In this document: piece by piece, positions 6,756-13,645 of the stretch
Position numbering within the stretch: the stretch's first letter is position 1
How the letters are laid out: every line of letters begins with the position of its first letter
Source: Candidatus Poseidoniaceae archaeon
GTDB lineage: Archaea > Thermoplasmatota > Poseidoniia > Poseidoniales > Poseidoniaceae
Assembly (NCBI GenBank): GCA_022451765.1
Contig: JAKUNY010000015.1
Location: 1-19,560 of the forward strand
Direction: 5' to 3'
Length of the DNA: 19,560 nucleotides
The notes under the pieces: model-generated
What the model was told of the DNA's origin: nothing
Databases searched by the model: none
What the model saw: only the letters and a program-made list of their open reading frames with translations
Position numbers and translations under genes: made by a program

Positions 6756-9700
6756 ATAGTAGACGTTCGTCGATTTCACCAAGTGATTTGGGACCGCCTC
6801 CACGCACTCGGACAAAGAAAATGATGAGAATGAGAATAAGGATTGATCCGATGAAAATCAGAACAGTGGAATTTTCATCAGCTTCACTCAAGGAGGAGCC
6901 CTCAAGTTCGTCTGGGATGCCGTCTCCGTCATCATCTTGGTCCTCAAAGAGAGATGTTGACGTTCCATCTGGACACTGGATTCTGTCCGGTTGTCCATCC
7001 TCATCTGTGTCAATCCAAGCACAAGGATCCTTTGGCCAAGCATCGTTACTATCCAAACGGCCATCATTGTCGTCATCAGGATCGTAGATATCGGGGCCAC
7101 ATTGCAACCCCCTCGAGGCATCAAACCATGTATCTGAACTGCATGTTGAAGTCCAATCCCCGTCTGTATCCAACTGTGTAATTTCAATGTCTACTTCTGC
7201 AATTGTGGCCAACCCTAAGTTATCGGTCGCAACCAGCTGGAGGACGAACAGGCCAGTGTCCAAACCGCTTATATTGAAAATTCCAGTTGTGGTTTGGCCT
7301 TCCTTGACTTGTTGATTTTGCGCATCGTAAATTGTCCACGTAATTCCAATGTTGCTTGAGTCAGTCGTATCATCGAGTACGGTTAAGGAAATTTCAACAG
7401 GGGTCGTTTCCATGTATCGCTGGCCGGAATAAGGAGCCTGGATTGACAATACTGGTGGCGAATTCGCAACAAGAAGGACCTCCACATTTTGCTGTGAATC
7501 CTCTCCAATCGTAAATGCGTGGGTGGTTGGAAGGCTTCCTGCAGAAGTCGCTTCGGTTGTAGCTACAGTAATCGGCGTTGAGCCTTCTGATGTGGTCTGT
7601 GTATGAAGCATTTCAACATCGACAAATAATCCTGTAACGGTAATTGGTTGCATCAACAAATCCGATGTTATCGTGTAGGTTGCTTCAACCAGTTCGTCGT
7701 TGAGAAGAGCGTGAAACGAATGAGTTGTCCATTCGTTGAGTAATCCGCCTGCATCTATTGATTCTGAGCCAAGCAGCAACGAGTCCAGGGCATTGACTGT
7801 GCTGCTTGCAACAGAAAGACCCCCGTTGAGGGTGGATGATTCAATGCGAGCATCATAAAATTCAACCGACAAGGCTTCAATAGAATCGATGGAGATGTTC
7901 CTCATTATCGCTGGAGCAGGTTCCTCAAAGTCATGGGCATGGAGTTTGAGTCCAACCGAATAGTTCGTGATTTGAATTTCTTGACCGACAACAGGATCTG
8001 ACAACCCGTGTCGGATGGTTAAACCGATGCCCGAATCTGTCCCATTGAGAACTATGTTGTTCATCTCTCCTGAGGTTTCATCGAGGTCGATACCCGGTGC
8101 GCCGTGAACTGTTAGGTTGGTCAATTCGAGGTTTTCGCAATTAAACGCAAGGAGCCCACCCTTGCTTCCAGAGTAAAGAACAGAGTCTCGGAGTTGGAAC
8201 CCTTCATCGATGGATTGCATGCGAACAACATACTCACCATCGAAAAGATTGGATTGGATTCCACGGATTTGGCCGGAAGAACCTGTTAAGTCAATCCCAT
8301 CCTCTAGGCCACTACCAAGCTTCAGGCCATGGATATCGATTGGTGCGAGGCGTGCCCAAAGACCGTCTCCATTGCAATCTGATAGCGTTACATTGTGCAG
8401 AATAATCTTGGTGTTTGAACTCTGACTTTGGATGCACATTGAACCTGCATCGCGCAAATCTGAGTTGATGAGCGTCAAAGTGGATTGAGAGGATGCATGA
8501 ATGTTGATCAAGGGATCGGCTCCTGCTGAACGAGCAAATTGAGCGCCTTGCGCACTGACTTCTCCGAGGCCTGCCATCGTGATTAGAGGTGAGCCTTCTG
8601 CAAGGAGGGTACCTGACAAGTCGATACGAGAGCCAACGATGCCATCGAGAAGTAATCCGCCCCATCGAGCTCCAAAGCCTGTGGAAGATATGCTTGATGT
8701 CCCTGCTTCAAAGACACCTTGAACATCAATTACAGCGTCGGAAGTAATTCGTAATTCGACGCCATCGTTGATCGTCATTCTTGTGTTCGAAGCGACGATT
8801 AAATCTCCTTCGAGTCGGTACGGGCTCCAAGTTTCTTCAAGAATCAGCCATGAGGCAATCGTGCCTGCTGGAACCGTGGATGCCATGAATGTATGAGAGG
8901 TTGATTGTTGAACGTTCCATGCGTAAAACTCGGTCAAGGATCCTATTTGCATGGTCACCGTCTTCGTCTCTTCCCTCACATCACCCTGAGCGTCGACTGT
9001 GCGAGCGGTGGTCTGTGCAGTGACCTGCCCGGATGAATCTGTTTGTACGGTTTGGCCGTCAACTATGATCGTTGCACCTTCCACTGGAAGACCGGTGTCA
9101 AGAACCTCAATATCGAGTGTTGAGATAAGGGAAAACGATGCTCCTGAACCGACTGTAATAGCTCCATTTGCTTGTCCACCTGTCATTTCAACCTCACACA
9201 ATGGTGCAAGTGAGATGGTTTGCATGAACTGCACATCTGCTAAATTTTGCGGTTGAGAACATGACCACTGAACATGTGCTTGAATCTCCAAACCATGTCC
9301 TTCTGATTCGAGGGTTGATTGTACACTCATCGTCAAGGATGAAGCATTCAAAATGCCGTTATCGCCGGTGAGGGTTCCAGATGGGCCAAGGTCGACGCTG
9401 GACGATGCACTGACAACAAGTGTTGTATCAACGAGTTTGAGATGGGAATTTGAACCGAATGTAAGGTCACCATTCAACTGATGTGGCTGTCCGTCTGGCC
9501 TTGCTCCAAGTACGATGGTCGAGGATGCAGGAAGATTCCAGTCGCCCTCAGGTAGCGCTGTTATCTGAACGGTTTGACCTTGTTGATTTCCGTACAATTC
9601 GGTACTCACACCTTGACCGTCGTACAACGCCTCAACAACGGTTCCCGAAGCAAGCAAAGGCAACGATGCCACCCCATTGGTATCTGCATTTGAGGCGAAT

Positions 9701-11406
9701 CCGTATGCAAGCGCCGTGGCTTGAACCGGTTGGTTGTTCATGTCCACGAATGAGACATACGTCTCATACAGGTATCCAGAGGTCGTTGTTGAAACACTGC
9801 TTGTAGTTGATCCGCCGTAGAAGAAAGTGCCGTCACCAAATGCATCGTTTGAGCCTTGAGCCGTGTTAAGTGGGCTAAAATTCCGTGTGTGCGCAACAGA
9901 AGAATCCTCGAGCATAAGGGGCGTATTGTGCAGATTTGCTGTCCAATCTTCAATGATGGCCGTCGAGGATTCACTGAGTACGAGCCCATTTTCTTGTGCA
10001 GTTGTGGTAAGAACATCGATCGATGCTACTGAATTAATCGCATGAAGTCCTCGTATTTTGCCATTGATGAAAGCGCCAACCTCGGCATTCAAAATCGAAT
10101 CTTCGAGTTCAACTCCATACGCAAACCCGTCGGTTGTTATCGAAGTTGAATGAATTGTGGAATACCAAGCGTCGAGACCCACAGATTGTGTGTCAACACT
10201 GGTGTATGGTTTTGATAGTTCGACGTTGTTCCATTGATGTTCTCCTTCGAGCAAAACTGCTGCAGGCCCAGTGCCGCTATGCAACGAAATTGATGATTGT
10301 GTTATCTGAGAATCGAGGCTTGAAATGGAGATGGACGTCTCATTCGCCGCAACGTTGGTTGACTCTACGACCAGCATTCCTGTCCCAGAGGCACGAATGC
10401 CCATCACGTCACCATGAATTTGTGAATTTGTTATGCTTGTAGTACCTGAACCATCGACATCCATGCCTGTATGGGCGTTGTGAATGTAGAGATTATCGAA
10501 TGAACAATCACTTCGACATCGTAAATCAACCACTGCACGTTCTGGATTTTCTTGTGTGAAGTTCGCATCGGAGAGTGTTATGCTGTCCATTGTTCCCCAA
10601 AGAAGGCGGTCGCCAGAAACGAGTGCATTTGAGACAGTCAGATCATCGGCTTCTGACCCATCTATTAGCAGCGCTACATCCTGGCCATAGATGCTCGTTA
10701 CCGTGGTTGCGGCTCCTGAATCAGAACCAATGCCAACGCTGACATTGTCGAGTCCTAATCCTGAAACAGAAGCAGAACCGGACACGATGTCAATCGCGAC
10801 TCCCGTTTGAAAAAATGATACGTCATTCGCAACAAGCATACTTGTTGAGAGAATACCAGTCGCCGTATTGGTAAACAGCCCTGTATCGATGGCGAGGTCA
10901 CCATGATTGACAACCGATTGGATATCGATTGTTGACATCGTTACGTTTTCTGCAGCGAGCGTTCCTGTGGATCCAATATTGAATCCAATGTAACTGGTAC
11001 GAATCGTGATGGATTCATCAATCGTAACCTCTCCGTGAACATCCAGAGCGGTTTCTGCCCCTGAAATTGTGATGTTCGAAAGAGCAGCTATTGCGCCATT
11101 GGAAACAAGAATTCCACCCCAGAGTCCGGCACCGGTTGAACCTTGACTAGCCGGAGTTTTCGTGGTCATGAATTCTGAATCACTTGCTTGCAATATGCCA
11201 TCGACTTGCAACCAATATGATTGGGCATCAACAACAGTTCCTGGTTCTAGAACAAGCGTTGAGGACGAGTCAACGGTTACGTTCCCTGTAAGAACCACGT
11301 TCCCGCTCCAAGTTGTACTTGTTGAAATGGTCGAATCTGTTGACCCCATCGGAGCGATGGCCATCCCAAGCAACAGCACGATCAGAAGGACTGCACGTGA
11401 CCGCAT
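6754..11406 (-). CDS. Giant secreted beta-helix surface protein with Ig-like domain, type-3-like Ca repeats and C-terminal membrane anchor
   Basis: 1550 residues. A signal peptide (about 1-23, ending GSTDS) leads into a right-handed beta-helix-like region (about 30-540) with many short Ser/Thr/Asn-rich turns and GxL/GxI strands of the pectate-lyase-fold type. It opens with GNVTVDSSSTLVLEPGTVV, which is typical of such proteins. Two short carboxypeptidase-regulatory-like inserts follow (about 555-600, MNNQPVQATALAYG; about 760-790, TGLPVEGATIIVDG). A second helix-like region spans about 870-1240. An Ig/cadherin-like domain (1315-1412, starting NSPPVLSIQAP) precedes an acidic region (1413-1510) with DTDGD, DPDDDNDGRLD, DTDEDGQPD and DQDDDGDGIPD repeats. 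That region carries four cysteines (1422, 1436, 1462, 1478). A membrane helix (about 1513-1533) and a basic tail end the protein. Beta-helix domains of this kind often bind or cleave polysaccharide, but I see no catalytic motif. No Shine-Dalgarno sequence precedes the start; an AT-rich box lies near -25. A role in adhesion or glycan contact at the cell surface is inference. Confidence 0.88.
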   Translation of the reverse strand: MRSRAVLLIVLLLGMAIAPMGSTDSTISTSTTWSGNVVLTGNVTVDSSSTLVLEPGTVVDAQSYWLQVDGILQASDSEFMTTKTPASQGSTGAGLWGGILVSNGAIAALSNITISGAETALDVHGEVTIDESITIRTSYIGFNIGSTGTLAAENVTMSTIDIQSVVNHGDLAIDTGLFTNTATGILSTSMLVANDVSFFQTGVAIDIVSGSASVSGLGLDNVSVGIGSDSGAATTVTSIYGQDVALLIDGSEADDLTVSNALVSGDRLLWGTMDSITLSDANFTQENPERAVVDLRCRSDCSFDNLYIHNAHTGMDVDGSGTTSITNSQIHGDVMGIRASGTGMLVVESTNVAANETSISISSLDSQITQSSISLHSGTGPAAVLLEGEHQWNNVELSKPYTSVDTQSVGLDAWYSTIHSTSITTDGFAYGVELEDSILNAEVGAFINGKIRGLHAINSVASIDVLTTTAQENGLVLSESSTAIIEDWTANLHNTPLMLEDSSVAHTRNFSPLNTAQGSNDAFGDGTFFYGGSTTSSVSTTTSGYLYETYVSFVDMNNQPVQATALAYGFASNADTNGVASLPLLASGTVVEALYDGQGVSTELYGNQQGQTVQITALPEGDWNLPASSTIVLGARPDGQPHQLNGDLTFGSNSHLKLVDTTLVVSASSSVDLGPSGTLTGDNGILNASSLTMSVQSTLESEGHGLEIQAHVQWSCSQPQNLADVQFMQTISLAPLCEVEMTGGQANGAITVGSGASFSLISTLDIEVLDTGLPVEGATIIVDGQTVQTDSSGQVTAQTTARTVDAQGDVREETKTVTMQIGSLTEFYAWNVQQSTSHTFMASTVPAGTIASWLILEETWSPYRLEGDLIVASNTRMTINDGVELRITSDAVIDVQGVFEAGTSSISSTGFGARWGGLLLDGIVGSRIDLSGTLLAEGSPLITMAGLGEVSAQGAQFARSAGADPLINIHASSQSTLTLINSDLRDAGSMCIQSQSSNTKIILHNVTLSDCNGDGLWARLAPIDIHGLKLGSGLEDGIDLTGSSGQIRGIQSNLFDGEYVVRMQSIDEGFQLRDSVLYSGSKGGLLAFNCENLELTNLTVHGAPGIDLDETSGEMNNIVLNGTDSGIGLTIRHGLSDPVVGQEIQITNYSVGLKLHAHDFEEPAPAIMRNISIDSIEALSVEFYDARIESSTLNGGLSVASSTVNALDSLLLGSESIDAGGLLNEWTTHSFHALLNDELVEATYTITSDLLMQPITVTGLFVDVEMLHTQTTSEGSTPITVATTEATSAGSLPTTHAFTIGEDSQQNVEVLLVANSPPVLSIQAPYSGQRYMETTPVEISLTVLDDTTDSSNIGITWTIYDAQNQQVKEGQTTTGIFNISGLDTGLFVLQLVATDNLGLATIAEVDIEITQLDTDGDWTSTCSSDTWFDASRGLQCGPDIYDPDDDNDGRLDSNDAWPKDPCAWIDTDEDGQPDRIQCPDGTSTSLFEDQDDDGDGIPDELEGSSLSEADENSTVLIFIGSILILILIIFFVRVRGGGPKSLGEIDERLL

Positions 11407-11415
11407 GCTGCATGC
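11403..11415. repeat. GCATGC pair forming a 13-bp palindrome over a start codon
   Basis: GCATGC (11403-11408) and GCATGC (11410-11415) flank a single base, making a perfect inverted repeat that contains the ATG of the beta-helix surface protein (11404-11406). Each half is itself a palindrome, so it is also a direct repeat. It may be an operator-like site or a chance duplication. Confidence 0.35.
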
Positions 11416-11427
11416 TATCGTTCAATC

Positions 11428-11435
11428 CATATCAA
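11428..11435 (-). promoter_or_regulatory. Putative TATA-like box for the beta-helix surface protein
   Basis: TTGATATG on the minus strand lies at -29 to -22 from the ATG at 11406, in the 73-base gap after tRNA-Pro. No GGTGA element precedes this start, so a leaderless transcript with its own promoter is plausible. The match to a TATA consensus is moderate. Confidence 0.4.
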
Positions 11436-11479
11436 TGCAAGGCATATCGGTCAGGTCATTTCAACAAACTCATGAGGAG

Positions 11480-11554
11480 TGGGCCTGCCCAGATTTGAAC
11501 TGGGGTCTGACGGCCCCCAGCCGCCAAGTATAGGCCAAGCTAACCCACAGGCCC
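11480..11554 (-). tRNA. tRNA-Pro (anticodon GGG)
   Basis: A 75-nt cloverleaf with no intron. The acceptor stem GGGCCTG pairs perfectly with CAGGCCC and the discriminator is A. The anticodon stem GGCGG/CCGTC (one G-U pair) holds the loop CTGGGGG, so U33 is followed by anticodon GGG (Pro, reading CCC and CCU). The variable loop is four bases (AGAC), and the T arm is CCCAG-TTCAAAT-CTGGG. The D arm is weaker (three pairs including G-U) with the expected GG in its loop. CCA is not encoded; the genome continues CTCC. The 5' end lies 10 bases after the rpoN stop, so it is probably co-transcribed with the ribosomal protein operon and cut out of the message. Confidence 0.95.
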
Positions 11555-11564
11555 GTGAATCTCC

Positions 11565-11768
11565 TCACTTGTGCTGAGCGCTGAACGGGACAATTTCTTC
11601 GATCAGATCGATGTGCCCAACGTACATACGTCGACAACAATACCGCTCGAGCCCAACCTCGTCGAGTGCTTGTTCGACGCTGGTTCCTTCAGCAAGCTTG
11701 TTGTTGAACTCGTCCCACTTGTGGGCAATGACGGTACCACAGCTAAAACAACGGATAGGAATTATCAT
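11565..11768 (-). CDS. rpoN: DNA-directed RNA polymerase subunit N (Rpo10)
   Basis: 67 residues, typical of archaeal Rpo10 / eukaryotic RPB10. The hallmark IPIRCFSCG (C7, C10) and the RYCCRRM motif (two adjacent Cys) supply the four Zn ligands. The subunit sits at the base of the polymerase assembly platform with the D, L and P subunits. GAGGTGA six bases before the ATG overlaps the rps9 stop, leaving only 11 bases between the genes. It is the last protein gene of the ribosomal cluster here; rpoK, which often follows in other archaea, is not seen downstream. Confidence 0.98.
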   Translation of the reverse strand: MIIPIRCFSCGTVIAHKWDEFNNKLAEGTSVEQALDEVGLERYCCRRMYVGHIDLIEEIVPFSAQHK

Positions 11769-11774
11769 ACTTTT

Positions 11775-11781
11775 TCACCTC
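11775..11781 (-). promoter_or_regulatory. Ribosome binding site of rpoN
   Basis: GAGGTGA, six-base spacer to ATG 11766-11768, with its first bases inside the rps9 stop codon. It is one of the clearest examples of the GGTGA signal used throughout this window. Confidence 0.7.
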
Positions 11782-12211
11782 ATCGGTAGGACTTTTGTTT
11801 CTTTCGGCGAGCACCACGACCAAGTTGATGCTTCGGTTCTTTGCGTCGTGGATCGTTGACAAGGAGGCTGCGGTCAAATCGAAGGTACTCATCCCGTAGT
11901 TCTTCATCGATTCCTTCCGCACCACCGTTGTAGTGAACGAGCCCTCGAGCGATTGCGGTTCGAATTGCGTCGGTTTGGCCCATGATTCCACCACCAGTTG
12001 TTGTTAGGTTGATATCGACCTTGGACAAGCGGTTCATCGCATCTGCAATAACAAGTGGTTCCATTGCCTTGCGACGTGCGAGAGCGGGTTGAAGGATTTC
12101 GATTGGTTCACTGTTCACACGAACTCGTCCTTTTCCAGCCTTGACAGACGCTCTTGCAATTGCTGTCTTTCGCTTTCCTGAACTTTCAACAGATTTCTTC
12201 TTTCGTGCCAT
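11780..12211 (-). CDS. rps9: 30S ribosomal protein S9 (uS9)
   Basis: 143 residues from the second of two adjacent ATG codons. The N-terminal KRKTAIARASVKAGKGRVRVN block, the TTGGG(I)MGQTDAIRTAIARGL core and the C-terminal DPRRKEPKHQLGRGARRKKQKSYR tail are diagnostic; the basic tail of S9 reaches the decoding region of the small subunit. The first ATG (12212-12214) has GGAGGTGA only three bases away, whereas the second (12209-12211, giving MARKKKS) has a six-base spacer, so the second is preferred. Either start overlaps the rpl13 TGA stop, by four bases or one base. This marks tight translational coupling within the rpl18e-rpl13-rps9-rpoN operon. Confidence 0.98.
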   Translation of the reverse strand: MARKKKSVESSGKRKTAIARASVKAGKGRVRVNSEPIEILQPALARRKAMEPLVIADAMNRLSKVDINLTTTGGGIMGQTDAIRTAIARGLVHYNGGAEGIDEELRDEYLRFDRSLLVNDPRRKEPKHQLGRGARRKKQKSYR

Positions 12212-12699
12212 CATTGTTCACCTCCAGACCATCGGTGCGCAGGTGCACCTAGGCTCGCACTGATGTCGCCCAATCGGACGAAGCTCTCAGGCAATGATTT
12301 GCGAATGTTGCTGGCATCACCTTCAACGTGACCTTCGGGAAGATCGGAAGCAAGGTGAGACGGGCACCCGATTTCAACACGAAGGTTGCGAAGGGCGCGA
12401 CGGCCACTGCTCTTTCGTTGGTAAGGAAGCATACCACGTACGGTTCGTTTGAGAATCATGTCAGGCATTCGCGGGAAGTAAGGTCCCTTTCTTGCGTGAT
12501 TCAAAGCGTACTTATCGTGGTAATTCTTCAGAACAGAACGTGAACTTCCTGAGACGATGGCTCGTTCAGCGTTGATGATGACAACTTTGTCGTCACGATC
12601 TGCACGAGTAGACTTGAGAAGCATGTCCGCAACTGTGGATGCGAGTCGTCCGAGAATAAGTCCATCTGCAGCAAAAACGTAAGTGGTTGCTTCATCCAA
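12211..12699 (-). CDS. rpl13: 50S ribosomal protein L13 (uL13), TTG start
   Basis: 162 residues. uL13 signatures include DGLILGRLAST at the N-terminus, VVIINAERAIVSG, NYHDKYALNHARKGPYFPR, ILKRTVRGMLPYQ and GRRALRNLRVEIG. The protein binds 23S rRNA early in large-subunit assembly. The start is TTG at 12697-12699, inside the end of rpl18e (eight-base overlap). GGGGTGAT lies five bases upstream of this TTG, and no in-frame ATG is available near the conserved N-terminus. The gene therefore appears to use a non-ATG start under translational coupling. The C-terminus is longer than the core family domain and ends in WSGGEQ. Confidence 0.97.
   Translation of the reverse strand: MDEATTYVFAADGLILGRLASTVADMLLKSTRADRDDKVVIINAERAIVSGSSRSVLKNYHDKYALNHARKGPYFPRMPDMILKRTVRGMLPYQRKSSGRRALRNLRVEIGCPSHLASDLPEGHVEGDASNIRKSLPESFVRLGDISASLGAPAHRWSGGEQ
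12218..12225 (-). promoter_or_regulatory. Ribosome binding site deciding between two rps9 ATG codons
   Basis: GGAGGTGA is the strongest Shine-Dalgarno match in the window. It leaves three bases to the first ATG and six to the second, so the second ATG is favoured. The site lies within the last codons of rpl13. Confidence 0.7.
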
Positions 12700-13057
12700 G
12701 AATAATCACCCCGTTCCCGTTTGGATTTTCGTTCATCAATTCACCGTAAGTAAGGATACGTCCCCCTGCGGCTTCAATCTTAGCTCGTGCACTGGAACTA
12801 ACACTGTAGGCGGCGATGGTGCGGTTCCCTGTGACTTCACCTGATCCGAGCAGTTTTCCTGGTACGAGTATTGTCGCACCCTCTGGAGCGTAACGTGTTA
12901 CGCGACTTAGGTTCGGTTGGGCCCAGTTCTTGCGGCTCTTTGAGAGGCGCTTAGCAACATCTCGCCATAGTGCAGCGCCGGTGTCACGAGACTGGGCTTT
13001 CAGTTGGTCGATTAGCCCGACCAAATCAGCATTTGTCTTTCGTGTTGGCTTGCTCAT
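12692..13057 (-). CDS. rpl18e: 50S ribosomal protein L18e (eL18)
   Basis: 121 residues, the usual archaeal length. It starts MSKPTRKTNADLVGLIDQLK, the characteristic L18e opening, and continues with WRDVAKRLSKSRKNWAQPNLSRVTRYAPEG and VPGKLLGSGEVTGNRTIAAYSVS. It is found only in archaea and eukaryotes, so it supports the domain assignment. A TTG 14 codons upstream (13097-13099) could extend the frame, but the ATG at 13057 has GAGGGAG four bases before it and matches family starts. It precedes rpl13 with overlapping frames. Confidence 0.98.
   Translation of the reverse strand: MSKPTRKTNADLVGLIDQLKAQSRDTGAALWRDVAKRLSKSRKNWAQPNLSRVTRYAPEGATILVPGKLLGSGEVTGNRTIAAYSVSSSARAKIEAAGGRILTYGELMNENPNGNGVIILG
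12705..12712 (-). promoter_or_regulatory. Ribosome binding site supporting the rpl13 TTG start
   Basis: GGGGTGAT encodes part of the C-terminus of L18e and lies five bases upstream of TTG 12697-12699. The identical octamer and spacing occur before the ATG at 1020, which supports its being functional. Confidence 0.65.
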
Positions 13058-13061
13058 ATGA

Positions 13062-13068
13062 CTCCCTC
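13062..13068 (-). promoter_or_regulatory. Ribosome binding site deciding the rpl18e start
   Basis: GAGGGAG, four-base spacer to ATG 13055-13057. It favours this start over the upstream TTG. The 75-base gap before rpl18e (13058-13132) shows no clear TATA-like element, so the operon promoter may lie further upstream. Confidence 0.5.
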
Positions 13069-13132
13069 GATGCTTTGAGGCAGTCTGGCGACCAGCCAAC
13101 CCGTTATGAAGGCACCGACGCGGATGCAGGGT

Positions 13133-13594
13133 CTATTCGAACAAAATATCGCCTTTCGCATCAAGTAATTCCACGGTCAGTCCGGCAGCTCGACCTTGAA
13201 TGATGATTTCGTCATGCAGCGTATCTGAAAAGTCATCCAGTGCGCCGAGGGCTGTGATACCTGCAACATCGGTCAACTGATCGATGAGATGGTTGAGCAC
13301 ACAAGAGACGCCATAGGCTTGTCCTGCGCGAAATGCATGGTCCACGCCCCCTACTTCAGGATCTTCAGCCTTCATCCTCAGCATGACCTGCTGCGAATAG
13401 GCGACGAGGGCGCCATAAAGCGCTTCGATTACTTGGGCAGCTTCAAGATCGCCGAGCAACATCTGTGTTTGTGCGAGAGCTGAACGTACGGCATCGCCGT
13501 AAATCTTGTGCGCTTCAATCGTATTGTTTGTTTCCACTTGCATGGCTTGGTCGATGAGTAACTTCCAGTCTTCCATGACCATGCGAGAGCGCAT
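13133..13594 (-). CDS. Hypothetical helical protein preceding the ribosomal protein operon
   Basis: 153 residues from the ATG at 13594; ATG codons at 13582 and 13576 are also possible. An in-frame TTG at 13645, directly after the previous gene's stop, would add 17 residues with CNECW, but that stretch contains a hairpin and has no ribosome binding site. The protein is acidic, mostly helical by composition (EDWKLLIDQAMQVE, AAQVIEALYGALVAYSQQV), and has no signal peptide or membrane segment, so it is probably cytoplasmic. The C-terminus (GRAAGLTVELLDAKGDILFE) looks like a small strand element. I do not recognise a family. Its stop is 75 bases before rpl18e, and it could be the first gene of that operon. 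Confidence 0.75.
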   Translation of the reverse strand: MRSRMVMEDWKLLIDQAMQVETNNTIEAHKIYGDAVRSALAQTQMLLGDLEAAQVIEALYGALVAYSQQVMLRMKAEDPEVGGVDHAFRAGQAYGVSCVLNHLIDQLTDVAGITALGALDDFSDTLHDEIIIQGRAAGLTVELLDAKGDILFE

Positions 13595-13607
13595 CCTGCC
13601 CTTGAAG

Positions 13608-13623
13608 GTTGGCTCGTGCCAAC
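13608..13623. other. Perfect hairpin between the giant surface gene and the next gene
   Basis: GTTGGC-TCGT-GCCAAC, a six-base perfect stem with a four-base loop, lies 23 bases after the stop of the giant gene and 14 bases before the likely start of the hypothetical protein. There is no T-run after it on the minus strand, so it is not a canonical terminator. It could be an mRNA 3'-end stabiliser or processing site. Confidence 0.4.
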
Positions 13624-13645
13624 ATTCATTGCACACATTCAACAA

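Noticed and set aside
6754..11406. PGF-CTERM or similar archaeosortase sorting signal at the C-terminus of the surface proteins
   Set aside because: The C-termini have a membrane helix and short basic tail but no PGF-like tripeptide before the helix.
11407..11479. Attachment site or integrated element next to the tRNA gene
   Set aside because: I found no duplication of the tRNA 3' end nearby, and no integrase or transposase genes in the window.
13608..13623. Canonical intrinsic terminator
   Set aside because: The stem is present but there is no T-run after it on the transcribed strand; kept only as a hairpin.
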